From CAZXIC01 sp964640195 (GTDB lineage Archaea; Iainarchaeota; Iainarchaeia; Iainarchaeales; GCA-2688035): a stretch of 64,000 bases of DNA. Position 1 is the stretch's first letter. Each line of letters opens with the position of its first letter. Below the pieces are notes generated by a model that was given only the letters and a program-made list of their open reading frames with translations, ran no database searches and was not told the DNA's origin. Positions 21,823-30,185 of the stretch are shown here, in pieces. The stretch covers positions 110,285 to 174,284 of the forward strand of contig CAZXIC010000001.1 in the NCBI GenBank assembly GCA_964640195.1, in the 5' to 3' direction. A program made the position numbers and the translations under genes.

Positions 21823-22739
21823 AGGAAAGCAAAACTGGCAAAGGCAAGAAGGAAGAGAAAAGCAGCCCCAGCAAAAGCGGAGAGAGAGCGAAGGAAAGCA
21901 ACGCAGGCAGAGCCTGGAAGGGAAAGAGAAAAAGCAGCCCCAGCGAAGCGTGGGAGAAAATGAAGAAAATCAGGCTGAGCAAAGCACTGTGGAGGCTTAA
22001 GGCAACTGCCTGCCTCACGGCTGCGCTGGCTGCGGCATACTTCCTGCTGAGCAGGGGAAGCCTTTTCATTGAGAAGGAGGCATTGCTTTCTTATTCGTTC
22101 AGCCTGAGCCAGCCTTGGAACATTTTTTCCTACGTGTTTGCCCATATCAGCGTGCACCACCTCGCAGCTAACTTGGCGCAGGTTGTATTTTTCGCTGCAA
22201 TAGTCGAGCTTGCCTTGGGAGCAGCAGACGTTTTCCTGCTATTCTTCTTTTCAGCAGGGCTCACAGCACTGGCTTTTTCCATGCTTAATCCCGGCACCGG
22301 GCTGGTTGGCGCTTCTGCAGGCGGCGCTGCACTGCTGACCTCTGCATTTATCTTGGACTTGAGGAAAACGATTGCTGCACTGGCGGTAATTGCATTGCTT
22401 TTCTTCGCTCTGCCATCCACAGTAGCGTTTCTGCAGGAACTGGAGGAAACAAGGCTGCAGCAGAAGGTAGCGCAGCTGGAACAGGGCTATGAGCAGGCTG
22501 TGCAAAAGGGCGAGGAAGAGAGGGCAGCCGGGATTGCTGCTGAGCGGGAGCAGGCTGAAATAACCCTGGGACAGTTCATGGAAAGCAAAGAGTTCGCAAT
22601 AGAAACAGAAACAGACAGCCTGCTGCACGTTTACGCTGCGCTCTTTGCAGTCTTATACCTCTTGCTGTTCAGGAGAAAAAAACTGTTTGCGGCATGGCAG
22701 CAGTTGGAGGGAATCAGGCTGCTTTTAAAAAGGGGATAG
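21819..22739 (+). CDS. Rhomboid-like membrane protease with coiled-coil insertion
   Basis: 306 residues. The first ~48 are a Lys/Ser-rich low-complexity tail (KEEKSSPSKSGERAK). A rhomboid core follows: TM1 near 60-78, FSYVFAHISVHHLAANL (the H-x-x-x-N motif of TM2), VELALG, and VGASAGGAAL in TM4 with the nucleophile at Ser166. Unusually, ~75 residues of charged coiled coil (QQKVAQLEQGYEQAVQKGEE) separate TM5 from the last TM, which carries LLHVYAALFA with His270, a possible partner of Ser166. Intramembrane proteolysis is plausible if that His is correct. Co-translated with the RNase HIII-like gene. Confidence 0.65.
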   Translation: MKESKTGKGKKEEKSSPSKSGERAKESNAGRAWKGKRKSSPSEAWEKMKKIRLSKALWRLKATACLTAALAAAYFLLSRGSLFIEKEALLSYSFSLSQPWNIFSYVFAHISVHHLAANLAQVVFFAAIVELALGAADVFLLFFFSAGLTALAFSMLNPGTGLVGASAGGAALLTSAFILDLRKTIAALAVIALLFFALPSTVAFLQELEETRLQQKVAQLEQGYEQAVQKGEEERAAGIAAEREQAEITLGQFMESKEFAIETETDSLLHVYAALFAVLYLLLFRRKKLFAAWQQLEGIRLLLKRG

Positions 22740-22740
22740 C

Positions 22741-23247
22741 CTAGGGCTTGTTGCTGTGGTATACCCAGTCGTGTATTCTTTCCTCGTCTATTTCTTCTTC
22801 CCGGGCTGGCTCTTCACTGCCTCTATCCGCTTCCTTGTTTTGGTTTAAACCCTCGCCCTCGTTTTTCTTTAGGGCAGCAAGCTGCTGCTTCAGTGCGGCA
22901 ATTTCAAGCCGGGTGTCCTGCTTGAATTGCTCAAAGCCGTTCAGCCTCTGGACAAGGTTTGTTCCATTCAATTTCCTTGCAACGAATTTTGCGTTGTTTA
23001 TCCTAAGCAGCAGGCTTTCCAGCCTGTCAATCCTCTTGTTCAGCATTCTTGTCCTTTCCCTGTCGGCAGCCTGCTCAAAGGCCTGCTTGGAGCTGGCACT
23101 GTTTTGGAAGGTTTGCTGCAGCTCGTTTTCCAGCGGGTTGGTAGCCTGCAGATGCGCTGCAGCGTTGCCTGGCTTTGTAACGCTAAGAAAAACGTTACCC
23201 AGCACAAGAGCCAGGACCATGACAGAGAGGAAAACTGTTACAAGCAT
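22741..23247 (-). CDS. Membrane-anchored coiled-coil protein
   Basis: 168 residues: N-terminal membrane anchor (LVTVFLSVMVLALVLGNVFL), then long charged helices with heptads (RMLNKRIDRLESLLLRINNA, FKQDTRLEIAALKQQLAAL) and an acidic tail (REEEIDEERIHDWVYH). Topology suggests an external or envelope-spanning rod. The stop sits one base from the convergent rhomboid-like gene. Function unknown. Confidence 0.65.
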   Translation of the reverse strand: MLVTVFLSVMVLALVLGNVFLSVTKPGNAAAHLQATNPLENELQQTFQNSASSKQAFEQAADRERTRMLNKRIDRLESLLLRINNAKFVARKLNGTNLVQRLNGFEQFKQDTRLEIAALKQQLAALKKNEGEGLNQNKEADRGSEEPAREEEIDEERIHDWVYHSNKP

Positions 23248-23381
23248 CTGCTTACCCCTAAAGACATTATAGGCTTGGGTCAGTTTTTTAACTCTTTTGT
23301 TGCAAGGCTAATGAAAGCAAAACCTTCTTAAAAACTTGCCTGAAACAATTGGGTAAGCGCGTAAAAAACTGTTTTTTGGGG

Positions 23382-24572
23382 ATGAGCTTGCCTGTTAAAG
23401 AGAAAATAAAGGAGGGGGCAGCGGAAAAAACGCCTGGCAAAAGCCGGGTTGGAAAAAGAAAAACGGCTGCATGGCTTTCAACGTACTGGAAAGAGGCTGC
23501 AGCCATTGTGGTTCTTGGACTGGTGCTGCTGGCTGCTTTCACTGTGCTGCAGCCACCTAAGGCAAGCGTCGAGGACTTCTGGGAAGGGCAGGATGGTGAA
23601 GGAGCTGACACGCTTAAAATGATAATTGTGAAAAGCGACAGATGTCAGCTGTGCGAACTAAACAATTCGCTTGAAACGATGTTCAAGAAGAACGGAATAC
23701 CGTATGTGGTCAGGAAGTATGACGAGCAAAGCATGGAAGGGCAAAAATTCATAAATGAGCTTGGGCTGGAAAAGCTGCCTGCCTTTTTGATTGACGGCAG
23801 GGACATGAACGATGAGTGGAAAGTGAAAACAAAGAGCGGCTTTTCTCCCCTGGGGGATGTTCTGTTCTTTTACGTGAACACCGGGCAGGCAGAATATGAG
23901 GAAGACGTGTTTGTTTTCTACGAGCTGAGCCTTGACCTGCAGCCGCACACCAGCCTGCTTTTGGGGGAAGCGTGCGGAACCGCAGAGCACATCCTGGTGC
24001 AGTACTTTGCTGACCCCTATGACCTTGCAACTATTGCAACCTCCGTTGACATGGAAGCCCTCATAGACATGTTTGACAACTACAACGTGGAATTTGTTTA
24101 CGGCTACCTTCCGACAGCCGCCTCAACAGGCATGGAAGAGGCTTACACAAAGGACACAGTTGAAACTGCCGCGAAGCACCTCATGTGCGCAAATGATTTG
24201 GGCGTGGATGAATTCAGGGCGCTGGAGCATGCAGCATACAACAGGTACTGCGACCTGAACCTGGATGCCGACTCCTATTACGAAAAGCTGTACAACTGCG
24301 GCGACAGCAACCGGTTCGGCCATCCCCTGACAGGCGAGGAAGTGATGGAAAGCGTTGAAGAGGCTGGCTTGGCAGGGGACATTCAATACAACATCTGCCT
24401 TGAGGGATACAAAACAAGGTTTGATGCAAGCAAAGCGCTTGCGGAAGCGTGGAGAATAGACAAAAGCCCGACACTTGTGGTAAACTGCACTTACGAGACC
24501 CATCCGAGGAATGCCCACAAGATAATCTGCTCCTACCTGGGCGATGTCCTGATTTGCAGGGAGCCGCGCTAA
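23382..24572 (+). CDS. Membrane-anchored protein with two thioredoxin-like domains
   Basis: 396 residues from ATG 23382 (preceded by TTTGGGG; the open frame extends upstream to 23349). A basic N-terminus and one membrane helix (about 45-62, AAIVVLGLVLLAAFTVL) precede a thioredoxin-fold domain with DRCQLCELNNSL (CxxC) and the cis-Pro stretch LEKLPAFLIDG. The second half resembles a DsbA-like helical thioredoxin domain (VQYFADPYDLATIAT, then LAEAWRIDKSPTLVVNC) but has single rather than paired Cys at the usual site, plus many scattered Cys. It is probably an extracytoplasmic disulfide oxidoreductase. The next gene is a secreted PLD-like protein. Confidence 0.75.
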   Translation: MSLPVKEKIKEGAAEKTPGKSRVGKRKTAAWLSTYWKEAAAIVVLGLVLLAAFTVLQPPKASVEDFWEGQDGEGADTLKMIIVKSDRCQLCELNNSLETMFKKNGIPYVVRKYDEQSMEGQKFINELGLEKLPAFLIDGRDMNDEWKVKTKSGFSPLGDVLFFYVNTGQAEYEEDVFVFYELSLDLQPHTSLLLGEACGTAEHILVQYFADPYDLATIATSVDMEALIDMFDNYNVEFVYGYLPTAASTGMEEAYTKDTVETAAKHLMCANDLGVDEFRALEHAAYNRYCDLNLDADSYYEKLYNCGDSNRFGHPLTGEEVMESVEEAGLAGDIQYNICLEGYKTRFDASKALAEAWRIDKSPTLVVNCTYETHPRNAHKIICSYLGDVLICREPR

Positions 24573-24590
24573 CGAGTCTGGTGTTCTCTT

Positions 24591-25100
24591 GTGCCGGGAG
24601 AAAAAGTGCTCTTAATCCTGGCAGCCCTGCTGCTCGCTGCAAGCGGCTGCGTGCAGGAAAGCCCAGCTGAAGCAGACGTGCTGTTCTGTCCATGGGACAA
24701 CTGCGCGGAAGAGCTGGTTGAAAGATTTGGAGAAGCTGAGGAAAGCATCAGCGTTGCAATATACAGCTTCACAAACCAGGACATCGCAGATGCGCTGGTT
24801 GATGCAGGGGATAGGGGTGTGAAAGTGCTTGTGCTGTTCGACAGCGGGCAGGCTGAAAGCAAGTACAGCGTTGACGAAATGCTCCTGGAGGCAGGCGTTG
24901 CCGTAAAGCTTTTTGAAAAGGATATTGGAATAATGCACCACAAGTTTGCCGTGATTGACGGGAAAACGGTTGCAACAGGGAGCTTCAACTACAGCAAGAG
25001 CGCTGACCTGTACAACAACGAGAATCTTGTCTTCCTCTACAGCGAGGGCACAGCTCAGCGTTACGAGGCAGAGTTCCAGCAGCTGTGGGAAGCAGGGTGA
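24591..25100 (+). CDS. Phospholipase D-like nuclease, lipoprotein
   Basis: 169 residues from GTG 24591. The lipoprotein signal is LLILAALLLAASGC. The mature part is a single PLD domain: ISVAIYSFTNQDIADAL, VKVLVLFDSGQAES and the catalytic HKD block HHKFAVIDGKTVATGSFNYS (His, Lys, Asp, then Gly-Ser). One-domain members dimerise to form the active site, as in Nuc-type endonucleases. It would act on extracellular DNA or lipids, e.g. nutrient scavenging. It follows the thioredoxin-like gene by 18 bases, likely one operon. Confidence 0.85.
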   Translation: MPGEKVLLILAALLLAASGCVQESPAEADVLFCPWDNCAEELVERFGEAEESISVAIYSFTNQDIADALVDAGDRGVKVLVLFDSGQAESKYSVDEMLLEAGVAVKLFEKDIGIMHHKFAVIDGKTVATGSFNYSKSADLYNNENLVFLYSEGTAQRYEAEFQQLWEAG

Positions 25101-25105
25101 AAAAA

Positions 25106-25318
25106 TCAGGCTTTTAGCGCAGCCTGCAGGACCTTCTTTGCCTCTCCTGAAAAAACCTGTTTCGCGTTGTGGATTTCAATTGCAATTATCTGCCCATCCT
25201 TTGATATGTCAATCACTACGCCGTTCGGAAGCTCGATGCTTTTCCAGTAATTTCCGTCCACCAACTGTATTGCAATGATGTCTTCCTCCTTGTCATACGA
25301 TTTTTTCATCTGTACCAC
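25106..25318 (-). CDS. DUF2283-like antitoxin candidate
   Basis: 70 residues. SYDKEEDIIAIQL, ELPNGVVIDISKDGQIIAIEI and HNAKQVF follow the DUF2283 pattern (Y-D-x-E-x-D, G-V-x-x-D-x-D-x-x-G-x-I-x-x-I-E). It sits directly downstream of the DUF4258-like gene (stop at 25319, ATG at 25318), the usual gene order for this pair. DUF2283 proteins are proposed antitoxins; the role is inferred. Confidence 0.65.
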   Translation of the reverse strand: MVQMKKSYDKEEDIIAIQLVDGNYWKSIELPNGVVIDISKDGQIIAIEIHNAKQVFSGEAKKVLQAALKA

Positions 25319-25561
25319 TTAATCCAGATAATATGCAGTAATTAACTTAACTTTATCTCCACCGATTTTCCTGAAGACAACTTTCAGTGTTTTGCCTGTC
25401 GGAGGCACAACTGCAATTGCATTTAATGCATTTAAATTATACCTATCTCTTTGCATCACGCCATTGCTTATTACATATTCAATCATGTAAGGTTCAATGT
25501 TCTTCCTGTAGCGCTTTTTGTGCCGCCAGTGTTTGGATTCAATGACCCGCACTGCAACCAA
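25319..25561 (-). CDS. DUF4258-like toxin candidate
   Basis: 80 residues. SKHWRHKKRYRKNIEPYMIE corresponds to the S-x-H-x-x-x-R-x-R region of DUF4258, and TGKTLKVVFRKIGGDKVKLI with TAYYLD to the terminal strands. Abuts a DUF2283-like gene. By family and context it is the toxin of a type II-like pair, and the third DUF4258-like protein in the window. A promoter-like TTTATAAGCTG lies at 25589-25599 on this strand. Confidence 0.65.
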   Translation of the reverse strand: MVAVRVIESKHWRHKKRYRKNIEPYMIEYVISNGVMQRDRYNLNALNAIAVVPPTGKTLKVVFRKIGGDKVKLITAYYLD

Positions 25562-25676
25562 CTCTCAAAACAGGGCTTGCACTTTTCAGCTTATAAATTT
25601 TATTGCTTTTGCGTTCTTTGACGAAAGCAAGCTAAAAATCAGCTTTTAATTCTTTTTCAGGCAATTAATTTCTTTT

Positions 25677-26744
25677 ATGCCCGCAAACGTCACTGTTGAG
25701 TTTGAGAAGGCGAGGCTCAAATACCAGCAGGCTTCCTCGCCAGAAGCCAAGCTGGATGCGCTGCTTGAGATGCAGAAGACAGCGCCAAGCCACAAGGGCG
25801 CTGAAAACCTGCGGAGAGACATCAGCTGGAAGATTGCCCGGCTGAGGAAAGAGGTTGAAAAGAGGAAGGAGATGGAGAAGAAAAAGGGAAGCGCGCCGGG
25901 CATTGCAGTGAAAAAAGAGGGCATAGGGCAGGTTGTTTTGGTCGGGCTACCGAACAGCGGCAAGAGCTGGCTGCTGCACCAGCTTACCGGCGTGCAGGTT
26001 GCTGTTGCTCCTTATCCCTTTACAACAAGGAAGCCTGTTGTCGGCATGATGGACTGCAAGGGGGCAAAGGTGCAGCTTGTTGAAGTGCCGGCTCTTGTTG
26101 AGGGGAGCAGCAGCGGCAAGGCAAACGGGTTGCAGCTGCTTTCAATTGTGAGGAACGCTGACGCGGTTGTGCTTGTTGCGAGGAACAAGGAAGAGGAGCA
26201 GCTGCTGCAGCAGGAGCTGCTAAATGCAAAGATTCTCCTGAATGAGGAAAAGCCGCGGATTGAAATAAAGCCGTCAAAATTCAGGGGAATTGCGGTAGTG
26301 CACAAGAAGAACCTCAAAATGCAGGAGGCTGAGCTGCGCGATTTCCTGCGCAGCCAGGGGATGTACAATGCAAGCGTGGTGCTGAACGAGCAACTGAGAG
26401 ACCTTGCAGCCGTTGTAAGGGCATTGGATGAAACAATTGCCTACAAGCCGAGCATTACGGTAAACCCTTTCGCCAAGATTGATTTGCAGCAGTTGCGGAA
26501 AAAGGTTTTCCAGCTGCTCAGGAAGATACTGGTTTACACGAAAAAGCCCGGGCAGAAAGCAGAAAAAGGCGAGCCTCTTGCACTGCCACTGCATTCAACA
26601 GTGGAGTACGCGGCAAGGCACCTGCACAAGCAGCTTGCGGGGTTCAGGTACGCAAGGGTTTGGGGAAGCAGCCGCTTTCCGGGCCAGAGGGTGCAGAAAG
26701 AGTATGAATTACAGGATGGAGACGTCCTTGAGATATATTGTTAG
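25677..26744 (+). CDS. DRG/OBG-like GTPase with TGS domain
   Basis: 355 residues: helical N-terminus (~1-75), G domain with P-loop GLPNSGKSWLL (about 84-94), switch region PYPFTTRKPVVGMM typical of OBG/DRG proteins, degenerate G3 (VEVPALVEG instead of D-x-x-G), no clear NKxD (only VARNKEEEQ and VHKKN), and a C-terminal TGS domain (LPLHSTVEYAARHLHKQL, ELQDGDVLEIYC). DRG proteins act in translation and ribosome association. The eroded G3/G4 motifs suggest altered nucleotide specificity or loss of GTP hydrolysis. Confidence 0.85.
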   Translation: MPANVTVEFEKARLKYQQASSPEAKLDALLEMQKTAPSHKGAENLRRDISWKIARLRKEVEKRKEMEKKKGSAPGIAVKKEGIGQVVLVGLPNSGKSWLLHQLTGVQVAVAPYPFTTRKPVVGMMDCKGAKVQLVEVPALVEGSSSGKANGLQLLSIVRNADAVVLVARNKEEEQLLQQELLNAKILLNEEKPRIEIKPSKFRGIAVVHKKNLKMQEAELRDFLRSQGMYNASVVLNEQLRDLAAVVRALDETIAYKPSITVNPFAKIDLQQLRKKVFQLLRKILVYTKKPGQKAEKGEPLALPLHSTVEYAARHLHKQLAGFRYARVWGSSRFPGQRVQKEYELQDGDVLEIYC

Positions 26745-26753
26745 AATGTCTTC

Positions 26754-27638
26754 TTACCCTGTGCTCGCTTCCTCTGCGATTTTTCGCTCAACTTTTTGAA
26801 ATGCCTCTTTCGGCTCTTTCTTTTTCCTTGAGAGAAACGCGATTGCCACAAGCCCTGCCATGATTGCCACAACCGCAAAAGGGAACAAAACATCTGAGTT
26901 TCCTGCAACCGTGACAGCAAAGCGCTTTTCAATCAGGTGTTTTCCGCTGGAGTCCTCAAAGCTGACCAGCAGCCTTGCAACCTGCTGCCCTGCAGCAACT
27001 GGCTTTGCCTTGAACGAAAAGCTTATTTCCTCAGTGCTTTCATCCGGGGAAAGTGCCAGCAGGCTGAGCGGGGTTGATGTTACTTCCATTGCGCTGCCTG
27101 CAACCAGCTCTGCCCTTACGTTGTGCAGCTGCTGCTCACTTTTGTTGTGCAGCAGGAGCATGACAACGCCTTCCCTTTCCGGTTGCACAGGGCTTTTGTC
27201 AAGAGTTGCATCAATTTGGAGGGGCGATTCAGCGTAATTCAAGTATGTTGTAACAGCATGAGTGTATTTCTCTGTGCCGTAGTGCACTGTTAACGGCAGA
27301 TTTTCAACTGCTTTCTGCAGCATCTTTACTGTAACAAAAATCCTTTCGCTTGCGCCCGGCTGAAGGCTCTCAAGCCTCTGCACTAAAAAATCCCGCTGCT
27401 CTTCCCCTGCAACCACGGCAAGCTGCTGCGGGAGGCTTAGCTTCAAGACAACGCCCTGCATCGGCAAAGCAGATGCGTTGAATGCAACCAGTTCAAATTC
27501 CGCTAATTCGTCCAAATAAAGCTGCAATGTTTCAGCCGCTGGTTGCTTGGGGTTAATGCTGACAAGCAGCTGCGCGTTTGCTGCTGAACAAAGCAGCGAA
27601 AGGCAGAAAAGCAGCAGAAGGCTATTCTTCAAAGCCAT
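26754..27638 (-). CDS. Secreted membrane-anchored beta-domain protein
   Basis: 294 residues: signal peptide (LLLLFCLSLLCSAANA), then two Ig/CARDB-like beta-sandwich domains (FELVAFNASALPMQGVVLKL; REGVVMLLLHNKSEQQLHNV), a membrane helix at about 247-266 (VLFPFAVVAIMAGLVAIAFL) and a basic/acidic cytoplasmic tail. Domains of this type flank S-layer and surface-adhesion proteins. It overlaps the upstream gene 27622-28941 by 17 bases, so the two are co-translated and may form a complex. Confidence 0.7.
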   Translation of the reverse strand: MALKNSLLLLFCLSLLCSAANAQLLVSINPKQPAAETLQLYLDELAEFELVAFNASALPMQGVVLKLSLPQQLAVVAGEEQRDFLVQRLESLQPGASERIFVTVKMLQKAVENLPLTVHYGTEKYTHAVTTYLNYAESPLQIDATLDKSPVQPEREGVVMLLLHNKSEQQLHNVRAELVAGSAMEVTSTPLSLLALSPDESTEEISFSFKAKPVAAGQQVARLLVSFEDSSGKHLIEKRFAVTVAGNSDVLFPFAVVAIMAGLVAIAFLSRKKKEPKEAFQKVERKIAEEASTG

Positions 27639-28941
27639 AGGCAGGCAACTCCTCCTCTTCCTCTTTCCTTAAAACCAGGGCAGCCAGCTTCTTCCTGTTC
27701 CTGAGCGCATAAAGGACAATTAACGCAACTATCAGCAAAGCAGCACCTGTGAAAACAAGGTCAGTGTTTATTGCATCGCTGTCCTCAACCAGCCCCGCAG
27801 AGTAGACCCTGAGGGCGTCTTCCTTTGCGTCTTCCGCAAACTGCTCTGCCAAGGCAAAGCTGCCGTTGTTGTAAAAGGTCTCAGCCTTTGTCCAGTTTGC
27901 CTTTACGGTTGCTACAGCGCCCTGCTCTTTCCACCTGAAGATATACTCTTCAAGCAGGATTAGGTCAATCAGCTGCTTCAGACTCTGCTGGCCTGTTTCA
28001 CTCAGGATAACGTCTTCCTGCCCGTAAAGCACCTGGAAGGCGCTGTTCCTCTTCTCCCTCGTGGCAAGGCCAGCAACAAGGCCCTCAAGGTTTGACAGCG
28101 CGTCCTCAAATATTTTGTCGAACTGCTCTTCCAGGGCTATTGCTTCTGTCGCCTTTTGCTTGAACTGCTGTAACCTATCCGGAACATTCATCAGCCTGTT
28201 CAGGCTCTGCTTTGTGTCAATTGGCAAATCTGTCAAGGCAACGGCTTGCCTAAGCTCATCAAGGTCTGCAGTGTATGTTGAACGCAGCGCTTCCAATCCA
28301 GCCATGGCTTCAAATGCATCGCCGAATTTTGACTGGAAGCGCTTAAGCCCGTTTGTGTCAGGTGCTGCAAAGAAACCGCTTTCAGAGGAAACAGCTGCAG
28401 ACACGGCACTGCCTATGTCATCTGCTACTGGATACATCGCATCAAGCTGTTCCCGCAGGTCGTCTGCAGCGTACTGCAGCAGAGAGTATTCCTCAAGGCT
28501 GACGCCTACTGTTGTCAAGTCAACCCTCTCGTTTTTCAGGTCATCAGACAAGTCAGAGAAGAATTTCGCATTTTTTGCGTCAAACAGCCACAAGCCCTGC
28601 TTGGCGCTGTTTTCCTTCAGCTGCTGGAAGTAGCGCAGCGCGTAAGCTGTCTTGAGCAGCTCTCTTCTTGCAACAAGTGATAGAGGCACTTCTTTCTCCT
28701 TGTCATCCACTGGGATGAATCCGCTCAAGCTGCTGCCGCTCAGCACTGCAACAACGAAAAACTCATCGTGCTTGTAGCTTATTTTCACGTTCGGGAAAAT
28801 CTCAACTGTTTCACCAGGGTAAAGGAAATTGTTCTGCTTGCTCACAAAGTCAACTGCTTCCTGGCTGCTCAACCCTACAGCATTGGCTGCAAAAAGCAGC
28901 AAAACAAGCAAAGACAGCGAGAGTGGAATTGTTTTATTCAT
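27622..28941 (-). CDS. Secreted membrane-anchored helical protein
   Basis: 439 residues: signal peptide (LSLSLLVLLLFAANAVG), a ~370-residue external part rich in helices (LDELRQAVALTDLPIDTKQS, QQFKQKATEAIALEEQFDKI), a C-terminal membrane helix (VFTGAALLIVALIVLYAL, about 398-415) and an acidic tail (KEEEEELPAYGFEE). Same topology as its co-translated partner at 26754-27638. Unrecognised family; envelope complex is the natural guess. The plus-strand methylase gene starts 51 bases beyond its start, divergently. Confidence 0.65.
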   Translation of the reverse strand: MNKTIPLSLSLLVLLLFAANAVGLSSQEAVDFVSKQNNFLYPGETVEIFPNVKISYKHDEFFVVAVLSGSSLSGFIPVDDKEKEVPLSLVARRELLKTAYALRYFQQLKENSAKQGLWLFDAKNAKFFSDLSDDLKNERVDLTTVGVSLEEYSLLQYAADDLREQLDAMYPVADDIGSAVSAAVSSESGFFAAPDTNGLKRFQSKFGDAFEAMAGLEALRSTYTADLDELRQAVALTDLPIDTKQSLNRLMNVPDRLQQFKQKATEAIALEEQFDKIFEDALSNLEGLVAGLATREKRNSAFQVLYGQEDVILSETGQQSLKQLIDLILLEEYIFRWKEQGAVATVKANWTKAETFYNNGSFALAEQFAEDAKEDALRVYSAGLVEDSDAINTDLVFTGAALLIVALIVLYALRNRKKLAALVLRKEEEEELPAYGFEE

Positions 28942-28992
28942 TCAATTATTAATAAATATTCAGGCTATATTAAAGGTTTGCGGTGTAGGGCT

Positions 28993-29703
28993 GTGAAAAG
29001 CAGGGTTGTTTTGTCAAGACCGCTGTACGAGGAAAACGTCGGGCTTGCCGCAAGGGCAGCCGCGAACTTCGGCTGCAGGGAAATGGCTGTTGTAAGGCCG
29101 AGATGCAACTGGCGCAGCACTACTGCACTGAGCAGGGCAATGCACGGCAAGGGAATCCTGCTCAGGGCAAAAGAATTTGGAAATCTTGGGCAGGCAACTG
29201 CAGGCTGCAGTTATGTCATTGCAACTACGGCAAAGGCAGGAAAGGGCGGAAAGATTTCCAGGGCTGCTGTTCCCTTGAAAAGGTTTGCGGGGGAATTCGC
29301 CAGCAGCAGGAAAAAGGCTGCAATTGTTTTTGGGCCGGAGCCGAGCGGCTTGACAAATGAGGAAATCGCGGAATGCGATTTCGTTGTTACAGTGCCTTCT
29401 TCATGCAAGTACAGGGCCCTGAACCTCGGCTGCGCGGTTGCACTTGTGCTGTACGAATTGTTCAGCGCAAAGGCAGGGAAAGGGTTTTGCTTCAGGGAAG
29501 CCGGGCATTTGAAAAGGAGGCTGCTGGCTGAGAAATTCCAGGCTGTTGAGGAAATGCTGCCGGGCATTGAGAACAGGAAAGCGGTGCTGGCTTCCTTCAA
29601 GGCACTAACTGGCAGGGCTTTGCTGGGCGAAAAGGAGGCGAGCGCACTGCTGGCTTTTTTGAGTGAAACGGAAAAGGAGCTGCGGGGAAAAGGAAAAAAT
29701 TAA
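28993..29703 (+). CDS. SpoU-family (TrmJ-like) tRNA methyltransferase
   Basis: 236 residues from GTG 28993; TATA-like TATATTAAAG lies ~25 bases upstream, so the transcript has almost no leader. It has the SPOUT knot signatures: SRPLYEENVGLAARAAANFG (motif 1), AIVFGPEPSGLTNEEIAECD (motif 2) and YRALNLGCAVALVLYEL (motif 3). The N-x-G-x-x-A-R-A start and GPExxGL motif are those of TrmJ/TrmH enzymes that methylate ribose 2'-OH in tRNA (position 32 for TrmJ). A C-terminal helical extension (~60 residues) fits TrmJ size. tRNA or rRNA target not certain. Confidence 0.85.
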   Translation: MKSRVVLSRPLYEENVGLAARAAANFGCREMAVVRPRCNWRSTTALSRAMHGKGILLRAKEFGNLGQATAGCSYVIATTAKAGKGGKISRAAVPLKRFAGEFASSRKKAAIVFGPEPSGLTNEEIAECDFVVTVPSSCKYRALNLGCAVALVLYELFSAKAGKGFCFREAGHLKRRLLAEKFQAVEEMLPGIENRKAVLASFKALTGRALLGEKEASALLAFLSETEKELRGKGKN

Positions 29704-29741
29704 TAAGCAAGGGAAACACAATTCTTTTCGGTGCAGTTGAA

Positions 29742-30134
29742 ATGCCAAAGGTGCCGCGCTGGGCTGGAAGTTTAAGGCTCTGGCAGAGGATGAGAGTAAG
29801 GGAGAGAGCCCAGTGGATCAAGAAGTTGAGGAAACGCGCTGCATTAAAGCTTTTCAAGGCACAGCGCAGAGAGATAGGAGAGTTTGCCTCCAGTCTCGGC
29901 GTGCCGCCTGAGATATTCGACAGGCTTTTTCTGGACATGGACGCAAGGGGCGTTAAGCGCAGCGAAATGGGCAATAAGATAATGCAGGGACTTCAGCAGC
30001 TGCAGCAACTGGCTGAACAGGCAGGCTACGACAAAATGCATGTTTTCCAGTTATTTAGGCAGACGAAGAGCTTTGAAAAGGGGGTAGCTTACCTGCGGAG
30101 TATTGTCCAGCAGCCGGCGCAGGCTGCCGCCTAA
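29742..30134 (+). CDS. Basic helical protein, unknown
   Basis: 130 residues, very basic first 50 (RVRERAQWIKKLRKRAALKL), then helices (PPEIFDRLFLDMDARGVKRS, NKIMQGLQQLQQLAEQAGY, HVFQLFRQTKSFEKGVAYL). Follows the SpoU methylase on the same strand by 38 bases. The basic start suggests RNA binding; no family recognised. PDCD5 was considered and not supported. Confidence 0.6.
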   Translation: MPKVPRWAGSLRLWQRMRVRERAQWIKKLRKRAALKLFKAQRREIGEFASSLGVPPEIFDRLFLDMDARGVKRSEMGNKIMQGLQQLQQLAEQAGYDKMHVFQLFRQTKSFEKGVAYLRSIVQQPAQAAA

Positions 30135-30185
30135 AGCCCTGCTTTTGCAAAGGATTAAATAGAACAAAACTGTTTTTTTAGTGGC

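Noticed and set aside
21129..22160. Long minus-strand open frame opposite the RNase HIII-like gene
   Set aside because: It is antisense to two better-supported genes, has Leu/Ser/Phe-rich low-complexity content and no start signals; it arises from their codon bias.
29742..30134. PDCD5-like DNA-binding protein
   Set aside because: Size and basic content are similar but the ordered PDCD5 motifs are absent.
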